From an uncultured Bacilli bacterium (lineage in GTDB: Bacteria > Bacillota_I > Bacilli_A > RF39 > UBA660): a stretch of DNA of 12,046 bases. The notes beneath the pieces are model-generated. The model made no database searches. It saw nothing but the letters and a program-made list of their open reading frames with translations, and was not told the origin of the DNA. The position numbers and the translations under genes were made by a program. This document shows positions 1 through 4,952 of this stretch, in pieces. Numbering within the stretch: the first letter of the stretch is position 1; the number at the start of each line of letters is the position of its first letter. The stretch covers positions 1 to 12,046 of the forward strand of contig CANRDR010000037.1 in the NCBI GenBank assembly GCA_947629425.1, in the 5' to 3' direction.

Positions 1-16
1 GTATAACCCCCCCCAG

Positions 17-30
17 CGAACAAATGTTCT
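17..30. promoter_or_regulatory. LexA (SOS) operator-like palindrome
   Basis: CGAACAAATGTTCT matches the Gram-positive LexA/DinR consensus CGAACRNRYGTTYC at 13 of 14 positions; only the last base differs. On the plus strand it sits where it would overlap a -35 region, because a perfect TATAAT lies at 49-54, but no plus-strand ORF follows. A minus-strand gene left of the window is the more natural target. The match is seen directly. LexA control is inference. Confidence 0.5.
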
Positions 31-108
31 TCTGAAGAAGATTGGTTATATAATTCAATCCTTCGTATATAATTTTTTATTTTTTGAGCACTTTCTTACT
101 CTAGTTAC

Positions 109-137
109 ATTATACTTTAAAAATAAAAAATATACAA
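109..137 (-). promoter_or_regulatory. Sigma-A-type promoter pointing left out of the window
   Basis: On the minus strand, TTGTAT (137-132), a 17-base spacer and a perfect TATAAT (114-109) form a good vegetative promoter. It lies just after the stop codon of the small membrane protein at 143, so it would start a new transcript leftwards at about 102. The LexA-type box at 17-30 would then lie in the transcribed leader. That is unusual, so a second promoter nearer the box is possible. Confidence 0.5.
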
Positions 138-142
138 GTATC

Positions 143-475
143 TTATTCATTTTGAAATAACTTTTTTAAAATATTACCTAAATTTTTTAAACCTTTATTT
201 AATACATTATCTATACATTCTGATAAATTATAACCTATATTACTATAAGTATTTCTATAATTAGTATTATCTTTTACATATTCTTTTATATCTATACTTG
301 AACCATTTTTAACATCATTTTCAAATTCTTTAATTTGTTCTTCTGTTAATATCTTATTTTTAGTCGCTATATTATAATATCCTAAATTATCCATAAAATA
401 TAAACTTATAAATATTAAAAATAATATAAGTATACATTTTAAAAATATATTTTTATTTTTTTTCTTTTCCTCCAT
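143..475 (-). CDS. Small single-pass membrane protein downstream of spoIIP
   Basis: This 110-residue protein of unknown function has a lysine-rich N-terminus (EEKKKNK), one hydrophobic segment at about residues 10-29, and a soluble tail. The tail holds an acidic helix (TEEQIKEFENDV, 44-55) and ends in an amphipathic, basic helix (about 86-107). The topology predicts a cytoplasmic N-terminus with the rest outside the membrane, which in a sporulating cell would be the space between the two membranes around the forespore. The ATG is preceded by AGGTGATTAA, and the spoIIP stop codon lies within that ribosome binding site, so the two genes are translationally coupled. Tight coupling to the peptidoglycan hydrolase SpoIIP suggests a role in engulfment or spore envelope formation. 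That role is inference; I see no catalytic motif. Confidence 0.8.
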   Translation of the reverse strand: MEEKKKNKNIFLKCILILFLIFISLYFMDNLGYYNIATKNKILTEEQIKEFENDVKNGSSIDIKEYVKDNTNYRNTYSNIGYNLSECIDNVLNKGLKNLGNILKKLFQNE

Positions 476-1345
476 TTAATCACCTAAATAATCTTTTATA
501 GCACTAGCTAATACTTCTAAGGAATTAGATATACTTTCATATGTACTATCAGGTCCACCTAGTTCAATTAATACTAAGTTTTTGCTATAATCTTGATTAA
601 ATATTGCTTTTCTATCATATATTCCTCTACTTATTTGTTTATGAGTACTCTCTATTCCGTTAAGTATTCCTTCCATTGTTTTTTTATTATCTTCATATTC
701 ATGATTTATTCCTAAAACAAACATAATTTTTGCGTAATCAACTCCATCTATTGTTACATTACTATATTTATAATCTATACTATCTCTATGTAAGTCTATA
801 TATAAATCTAAATTTGGATTATTATAGTTTTCTAACCATTTTCTACTAACTGAATAAGTTTGATTATAATTATATCCATATTTTTGCATATCAGTTTTTA
901 AATCACTTTCTTCAACATATGTACCAATTCCTAATTCTTCTAATTTTTCTTTTAAAATAAATGCTGCTGTTAATACTGTAGGAGTTAAGTTATAATTTTT
1001 AATTGTAGCATATTCTTCTGTTTGATGAGTGTTATAAATATATACTCTAATAGGTAATTTTGTATTTTCTTTTTCTTTTGTTTCTTCTTTAAAAACAGTT
1101 TTTGAAAATTTAATATCATCAAATGTATTTAATCCAATATTTAATAAGTATTCACCTTTAAAATTTATATTTTTAAAATCTATTTTATTTATACTACTAT
1201 TTTTTAATATATTTATAAATTTACTATTTTTAAATATATCTAATCTACTTAAAACAAATGCACTAAAAAAAGATATTATACATAGTTTTAAAAATTTTTT
1301 ATATTTAAATTTATAAACTTTTTTTGTTTTAAATACCTTTTTCAT
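476..1345 (-). CDS. spoIIP: Stage II sporulation protein P (SpoIIP), cell-wall hydrolase
   Basis: SpoIIP is the membrane-anchored peptidoglycan amidase/endopeptidase that works with SpoIID and SpoIIM in thinning septal wall and in engulfment. From the start used here the protein is about 289 residues, against about 400 in B. subtilis; the N-terminal linker is short. There is one basic N-terminal transmembrane segment (about 19-34). The catalytic domain begins near residue 98 with VYIYNTHQTEEY, the family metal-site motif (His107, Glu111). It continues with DLHRDS (His186) and ends with a strand holding ELGG (Glu261), the expected metal/catalytic residues. I prefer the ATG at 1345, which has GGTGA upstream; the ATG at 1357 has only AT-rich DNA before it. 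A terminator precedes the gene, so it probably has its own promoter. In Bacillus spoIIP sits next to gpr; linkage to spoVA is different here. Confidence 0.92.
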   Translation of the reverse strand: MKKVFKTKKVYKFKYKKFLKLCIISFFSAFVLSRLDIFKNSKFINILKNSSINKIDFKNINFKGEYLLNIGLNTFDDIKFSKTVFKEETKEKENTKLPIRVYIYNTHQTEEYATIKNYNLTPTVLTAAFILKEKLEELGIGTYVEESDLKTDMQKYGYNYNQTYSVSRKWLENYNNPNLDLYIDLHRDSIDYKYSNVTIDGVDYAKIMFVLGINHEYEDNKKTMEGILNGIESTHKQISRGIYDRKAIFNQDYSKNLVLIELGGPDSTYESISNSLEVLASAIKDYLGD

Positions 1346-1404
1346 AATCTTCACCATATATATAATACAAAATTAATTATAAATAATTTGTCAGTTTATA
1401 GAAA

Positions 1405-1433
1405 AGTGTATATAAAAAAACCAATTAATCTTT
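1405..1433 (-). promoter_or_regulatory. Possible SigE-like promoter for spoIIP
   Basis: On the minus strand, AAAGATT (1433-1427), 14 bases, then TATACACT (1412-1405) resemble the SigE pattern KMATATT-N14-CATACAHT, with the -10 at 7 of 8. In B. subtilis spoIIP is expressed in the mother cell under SigE. The -35 match is only partial, the AT content makes chance matches likely, and the element overlaps the spoVAE terminator. This is a weak call. Confidence 0.25.
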
Positions 1434-1439
1434 TGGTTT
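1412..1439 (-). terminator. Rho-independent terminator after spoVAE
   Basis: On the minus strand AAACCAA (1439-1433), an 8-base loop and TTGGTTT (1424-1418) form a 7-bp stem. Its last bases run into a tract of seven T (1420-1414). The stem starts inside the last codons of spoVAE, whose stop is at 1425-1427. The stem is GC-poor but fits this genome. It would separate the spoVA transcript from spoIIP, at least partly. Confidence 0.6.
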
Positions 1440-1775
1440 ATTTGGTATTGAAAATATAAATGAAAATATTATTGCACTACATATACCTAAACTTACATCA
1501 CATAACATATTTTTAAATATTCCTAAAAATCCCATACTTTGAAATCCTTTATAAGATGATGCAAATAACGTATTTCCAAATGATGTTATAGGTATACTTG
1601 CACCCATTCCAACAATATCTATTATTTTATCGTAAAATCCTATCATTCCTAAAAATGCACCTACTACAACTAATATACTTGTTACATGTCCTGGAGTTAG
1701 TTTAGAATTATCTAAAATCATTTGACCTATTAAACATACGAAACCACAAAATAAGAAAGAATAAAGTATTGTCAT
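1425..1775 (-). CDS. spoVAE: Stage V sporulation protein AE (SpoVAEb type)
   Basis: This is a 116-residue integral membrane protein of the SpoVAC/SpoVAE family. It is part of the channel that moves Ca-dipicolinic acid into the developing spore and out at germination, and it acts in the inner forespore membrane. Hydrophobic segments lie at about 3-20, 31-48, 53-70 and 85-110. The family stretch LTPGHVTSILVVVGAFLG (26-43) and the motif PITSFGNTL (62-70), equivalent to the PITGFANS segment of SpoVAC, identify it. Its length equals that of the SpoVAEb form; no SpoVAEa gene is present. It starts at ATG 1775 with GGAGG upstream and overlaps the spoVAD stop by four bases (ATGA), so translation is coupled. 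Confidence 0.93.
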   Translation of the reverse strand: MTILYSFLFCGFVCLIGQMILDNSKLTPGHVTSILVVVGAFLGMIGFYDKIIDIVGMGASIPITSFGNTLFASSYKGFQSMGFLGIFKNMLCDVSLGICSAIIFSFIFSIPNKPKD

Positions 1776-2731
1776 TTTAAAACCTCCAAACTAATTAAGT
1801 GTGCAGTACTTGGTATTGCATGTTTTTGATTTACTAAAAGTGGACTATGTAAACTACCAGTTGCAATTGCAAGTATTTTTTTATATTTTTTATTTTGTAA
1901 AATATTATTAAATAATACTAATGGTAAACATACTGGACCACTTCCACCACTATATTTTTCTTGATTTTCTTTAAATATAATACTTCCTGCATCAATATGA
2001 TTTTTAATAATAATTCCATAATCTTTTTTTAAAAGTGTTTTAAATAATTCTGCTCCATATTTGCCTAAATCTCCTGTTAAAATAACATCATAATCTTTTA
2101 CAGTTGTTTTTGTATAATTTAAATGTTCTATTAATGTTTTAACAGCAGCAGGTGCCATTACTGCCCCCATGTTATTTGCATCTTTTATTCCTAAATCAAC
2201 TACACTTCCAATAGTAGATGAAACTACTTTAATATTTGATGGATACTTAGATATGTTGCATCCTACACTTCCTGTACATGTAAACGTTGTATAATCTGGT
2301 TTTAACGCACCATATTCTACTGGAAATCTAAATTGTTTTTCACTTGATAAATTATGACTACTAGTAATACTTAAACCTTCTTTTATAAATTTTCCTTGTA
2401 TAAAATTAGATAATATTATAATAGAAGATAAAAATGTAGCACAAGCACTATATGTACCTAAAAAAGATATATTTAAATTATTAACACTAGAAGAAGTTGC
2501 AGTAATTTGATTCATTAAATCTCCACCTACTATTAATTCAGTTTTATTATTTACTAAATTATTTAATACTTCTTTTTGCATTTTTATTTCACAATCTTCT
2601 ATTGTTTTTTCTCCGTAATAAAAATCATTTATATATTTATTTACATTTTTTAAAACACCATTATTTTCATATTTACCTGCAATACTATAAAATTTATTAA
2701 TATAAATATCTTTATATAAAAAACTAGCCAT
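1772..2731 (-). CDS. spoVAD: Stage V sporulation protein AD (SpoVAD)
   Basis: SpoVAD is the soluble thiolase-fold component of the SpoVA dipicolinic-acid transport system; in Bacillus it binds DPA at the inner spore membrane. The 319-residue product aligns along its whole length with the family (about 338 in B. subtilis). Landmarks are GGDLMNQ (69-75), GTYSACATF with Cys97 at the thiolase nucleophile position, ATSSHN-type TSSHN (123-127) followed by EKQFRFPVEYG, VDLGI, GAVMAPAA, LTGDLG, YSGGSG, ATGSLHSP and IPSTAHLI near the end. The N-terminus is shorter than in B. subtilis. ATG 2731 has AAGGTGGTG upstream, and the spoVAC stop overlaps the start by eight bases. The TGA stop at the expected C-terminus is evidence for the standard genetic code. 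Confidence 0.96.
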   Translation of the reverse strand: MASFLYKDIYINKFYSIAGKYENNGVLKNVNKYINDFYYGEKTIEDCEIKMQKEVLNNLVNNKTELIVGGDLMNQITATSSSVNNLNISFLGTYSACATFLSSIIILSNFIQGKFIKEGLSITSSHNLSSEKQFRFPVEYGALKPDYTTFTCTGSVGCNISKYPSNIKVVSSTIGSVVDLGIKDANNMGAVMAPAAVKTLIEHLNYTKTTVKDYDVILTGDLGKYGAELFKTLLKKDYGIIIKNHIDAGSIIFKENQEKYSGGSGPVCLPLVLFNNILQNKKYKKILAIATGSLHSPLLVNQKHAIPSTAHLISLEVLK

Positions 2732-3161
2732 AAAACACCACCTTAATTACACAAAATATAAACGCACTTACAATACCATATAAAATAACACTACCTGCAA
2801 GTTTAAAAAAGTTAGAACCTAATCCTGTAATCATACCATCTTTTTTATAATCTAATGCACTAGATTGTATAGAATGAGCAAAACCTGTAATAGGTACAAT
2901 TAATCCAGCTTTAAGTTTAATAACATATTTATCAAAATCACAAAATGCAGTTAAAAAACAAGCACTAACAATAAGTATAAATAAAACAATTGATACAGCA
3001 TCAGTTGATTTTAAATTAAAATAATTAATTAATAATAATCTAATTATTTCTCCAAAAGCACCCATTAATCCTCCACATAAAAATACTTTAATCGAATTAT
3101 TCATTTTATCTGGTTTAGGTGTAGTTTTTTTTACTAACTTCTGGTATTCTTTTTTTTCCAT
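2724..3161 (-). CDS. spoVAC: Stage V sporulation protein AC (SpoVAC)
   Basis: This 145-residue membrane protein is close to the ~150 residues of B. subtilis SpoVAC, which behaves as a mechanosensitive pore component of the DPA channel. A basic cytoplasmic N-terminus (KKEYQKLVKKTTPKPDK) is followed by hydrophobic segments at about 25-46, 55-75, 84-98 and 120-142. The family signature PITGFAHSIQSSALDYKKDG (90-109) is well preserved. It starts at ATG 3161 with GGAGG at 3169-3173, and that ribosome binding site lies inside an 11-bp hairpin. SpoVAA and SpoVAB, which separate sigF from spoVAC in Bacillus, are absent, leaving only the widely conserved C-D-Eb core. Confidence 0.95.
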   Translation of the reverse strand: MEKKEYQKLVKKTTPKPDKMNNSIKVFLCGGLMGAFGEIIRLLLINYFNLKSTDAVSIVLFILIVSACFLTAFCDFDKYVIKLKAGLIVPITGFAHSIQSSALDYKKDGMITGLGSNFFKLAGSVILYGIVSAFIFCVIKVVFYG

Positions 3162-3164
3162 TTA

Positions 3165-3193
3165 AAAACCTCCATTTTTATTATGAAGGTTTT
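3165..3193 (-). promoter_or_regulatory. 11-bp hairpin covering the spoVAC ribosome binding site
   Basis: In the minus-strand RNA, AAAACCUUCAU (3193-3183) pairs with AUGGAGGUUUU (3175-3165) around a 7-base loop: eleven pairs with a single G-U. The 3' arm contains the spoVAC GGAGG. Five U follow the GGAGG, four of them within the stem, so it could act as a weak terminator as well as hiding the ribosome binding site on read-through transcripts from the sigma gene. A transcript started at the overlapping SigG-like promoter would lack the 5' arm. The folding is seen in the sequence. The regulatory meaning is inference. Confidence 0.55.
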
Positions 3194-3207
3194 AAAAAAT
3201 TTTATGC
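3179..3207 (-). promoter_or_regulatory. SigG-type (forespore) promoter for spoVACDE
   Basis: On the minus strand GCATA (3207-3203), 17 bases, then CATAATA (3185-3179) fit the B. subtilis SigG consensus GMATR-N18-CATNMTA at every specified base, with a spacer shorter by one. In B. subtilis the spoVA operon is SigG-dependent, so both position and type match. The predicted start, about 3172, falls at the ribosome binding site and gives a very short leader. Confidence 0.6.
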
Positions 3208-3858
3208 ACAAATATAACTTTTAATTTTCTTTTTAGAACTAGTTTCTAATCTAGATACTTTTACTTGACTTAATCCTAAATAATCTGCTGTTTCTTGTTG
3301 TGTTAAATCTTTAAAATATCTACAATCTATTACACTACGTTCTAAATCATTTAATTCTGAAAGTGAATCATTAATAAGTATTTTAGTATCATAATCTACA
3401 TTTTCACCTATAAAATTATATAAATTATTATCTATTTCACTTTCTAAATCTAAAGATAATACTTCATTAGAACATGCATTAATTACTTCATTAATTAAAT
3501 TTACATCTACTTCTAAAAATAAACTAATTTCTTCTATTGATGGGATTTTGTTAAATTTTTGAGTAAGTAGATTTTTAGCATCATTTATTTTTTTATATAG
3601 TTTTATATAATCTCTACTTATTTTAATTTTTCTATTATTTTCTACATATTCTCTCATAGCACCATATATGTGCAAATAAGCATAAGATGAAAATTTAACA
3701 TTTGAATTAATATCATAATTGTCTATTATTTTTAATATTGTTAAATAGCCTACTTGATATAAATCTTTTTTTTCAACTCCATAAAATTTATTTGCAATTG
3801 ATTTAATTAAATATTTTATATTTTCATCATTAATTATTTCATTTACATCTAACTTCAA
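3202..3858 (-). CDS. sigF: Sporulation sigma factor, SigF/SigG type
   Basis: This is an RNA polymerase sigma factor of the sigma-70 group that should direct forespore transcription. It is about 218 residues, against 255-260 for Bacillus SigF/SigG, with a very short N-terminus. Region 2 spans about 12-82 (DLYQVGYLTILKIIDNYDI, VKFSSYAYLHI, KISR), region 3 about 85-130, and region 4 about 165-215. The helix-turn-helix region 186-205 ends in LSQVKVSRLE, very like ISQVQVSRLE of SigF. The start is not ATG: GTG at 3867 directly follows the STAS stop, but the bases AGGTGAT look like the ribosome binding site for TTG at 3858, which I prefer. The order STAS-sigma-spoVAC supports SigF, but no spoIIAB precedes it. 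A merged SigF/SigG role is possible. Confidence 0.85.
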   Translation of the reverse strand: MKLDVNEIINDENIKYLIKSIANKFYGVEKKDLYQVGYLTILKIIDNYDINSNVKFSSYAYLHIYGAMREYVENNRKIKISRDYIKLYKKINDAKNLLTQKFNKIPSIEEISLFLEVDVNLINEVINACSNEVLSLDLESEIDNNLYNFIGENVDYDTKILINDSLSELNDLERSVIDCRYFKDLTQQETADYLGLSQVKVSRLETSSKKKIKSYICA

Positions 3859-3867
3859 TTTTATCAC

Positions 3868-4182
3868 CTAAACTTTTAATATATCTAATGCATTTAATTC
3901 ATTAGATATTTCTTTTATATTTTTTAACTTAAATCTATTATTAACTATTAATGTATTTCCTTTATTATGTTTTACTGCATTTATAGTCATTAATAATAGT
4001 TTATGCCCTACTTCATCAATACTTTTTAATTCATTAAAGTTATATACTAGATTTTTAATGCCATTATTTATTATAATTGGTATTAATGATGATTCTAGTT
4101 TTTGTGCATTTTCTAAGGTAAGCTTACCATTTAATCTTACAAACAATATTCCAAACTTATACTCCATATTAATATTTAACAT
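3868..4182 (-). CDS. spoIIAA: STAS-domain protein, SpoIIAA-like, lacking the phospho-serine
   Basis: This is a single STAS domain of about 104 residues, the size and position of SpoIIAA, the anti-anti-sigma factor that is switched by phosphorylation of Ser58 by SpoIIAB and dephosphorylation by SpoIIE. The expected pattern is visible: VRLNGKL (15-21), NLVYNFNELKSID (44-56), the helix after it, and a C-terminal helix. Where B. subtilis has Asp57-Ser58-Ser59-Gly60, this protein has Asp56-Glu57-Val58-Gly59. The phosphorylated residue is thus replaced by an acidic one and control by this Ser looks impossible. I prefer the ATG at 4182, with GGTGA upstream; ATG 4191 would be part of that site. The gene abuts the sigma gene with no space for spoIIAB. 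The gene symbol is positional; the function may have changed. Confidence 0.75.
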   Translation of the reverse strand: MLNINMEYKFGILFVRLNGKLTLENAQKLESSLIPIIINNGIKNLVYNFNELKSIDEVGHKLLLMTINAVKHNKGNTLIVNNRFKLKNIKEISNELNALDILKV

Positions 4183-4205
4183 AATCACCATCCACTTAAA
4201 TATAA

Positions 4206-4745
4206 TTAATTTCTTTTTGATTTTAAACTATTTCGACAAAACTTCTTTTTCTTTTTTTTAATCATTAACACTATATCTACACTAATTAATATAATAAATA
4301 TTATTATTTTTATGTATTTTATATAATTATTATTTTTTATTTTAGTTTTTACTACTTTATTACTAGATAATTTAATAATATTATTTTCTTGTTTAATATA
4401 ATTATCTATGTTTACTAAAACATCTTTTTTAACAACTATATCATTTAATTTAAATATACAATAATATAATCCATTAGTATTATATTTAACATTACAATCT
4501 AACATTACTATACCTGATGAATATTCTATAAAATCTATTATTTTAGTATTAGAATTATTTATTTCTATATTATCTTTTAAAACTAATTTATCTCTTTTAA
4601 AATAAATATCTTTTATAATTAAATATTCGTCATTATTTAAATTATCTATATTTTTTACTTTATAATATTCTCCATAATAAGTTTGTGCATTAGTATTAAT
4701 AATTAATGTGAAAAATGTAAAAATAATTGCTATAACTTTTATCAT
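4206..4745 (-). CDS. Secreted or membrane-anchored protein of unknown function, first gene of the spoIIAA-sigF unit
   Basis: The product is about 179 residues. An N-terminal signal sequence (1-20, ending NTNA before Gln21) is followed by about 120 extracytoplasmic residues rich in Asn, Asp, Ile and Lys. A transmembrane segment follows (about 144-161) with a very basic cytoplasmic tail (KKKKKK at 163-168). Cys84 and Cys96 in the outer domain could form a disulfide; Cys170 is in the tail. I recognise no family. The ATG at 4745 has GGGAG eight bases upstream, so I prefer it to the GTG at 4763. It ends 23 bases before the STAS start codon, so it is probably the first gene of the unit. The type I topology (outside sensor, short basic inner tail) would suit a sensor or anchor, but that is inference. 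Confidence 0.75.
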   Translation of the reverse strand: MIKVIAIIFTFFTLIINTNAQTYYGEYYKVKNIDNLNNDEYLIIKDIYFKRDKLVLKDNIEINNSNTKIIDFIEYSSGIVMLDCNVKYNTNGLYYCIFKLNDIVVKKDVLVNIDNYIKQENNIIKLSSNKVVKTKIKNNNYIKYIKIIIFIILISVDIVLMIKKKKKKFCRNSLKSKRN

Positions 4746-4827
4746 ATCTTTTACTCCCTTCACTATATATATACTCTTTTTTTTTGCATTTCCTTTTTTT
4801 ATTTGATTTTTTTGATAAAAATATATT

Positions 4828-4852
4828 AAAAAAACTACTTTTCAGTAGCTTT
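4828..4852 (-). terminator. Rho-independent terminator of the prs-oxidoreductase unit
   Basis: On the minus strand AAAGCTACT (4852-4844), the tetraloop GAAA and AGTAGTTTT (4839-4831) form a 9-bp stem with one G-U pair. Its 3' end runs into a T tract (4834-4828). This is the clearest terminator in the window. It lies 100 bases after the oxidoreductase stop and before the sporulation island. Confidence 0.8.
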
Positions 4853-4952
4853 ATTTAATTTTTTTGATTTTAATTTAATATTATAAGTAATATTGATAAT
4901 AATACTAAATCCAATATTCCTATAATTGTATTGTCGTATGTTTATGGATTTT

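Larger units (their letters stand above)
1..142. other. Gene-free left edge: C-run, SOS-like box, hairpin, outward promoter
   Basis: No ORF is visible on either strand. The stretch holds a run of eight C at 7-14, which is very unusual in such AT-rich DNA. It also holds a LexA-type palindrome at 17-30, the short palindrome TTCTTCTGAAGAA at 27-39, and an imperfect hairpin with arms 37-44 and 56-64 (one bulged C). T-rich DNA follows at about 70-86. A minus-strand promoter at 109-137 points to a gene left of position 1. The content is therefore regulatory sequence for an unseen neighbour. Confidence 0.5.

Noticed and set aside
4058..4261. Plus-strand ORF of 67 codons
   Set aside because: It is antisense to the STAS gene and the end of the membrane protein gene, has no ribosome binding site, and has a composition typical of reversed AT-rich coding DNA.
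4770..4796. SigH-like -35 (AAAGGAAAT) upstream of the spoIIAA-sigF unit
   Set aside because: The -35 half fits well and SigH control would be expected for this operon. However, no GAAT-type -10 is found at 11-13 bases, so the promoter cannot be supported.
4853..4940. Minus-strand frame reading YDNTIIGILDLVLLSILLIILN before a stop, like a membrane-protein tail
   Set aside because: It has no start codon with a ribosome binding site and a stop just upstream. It is too short to call a pseudogene, and AT-rich DNA easily encodes hydrophobic runs.
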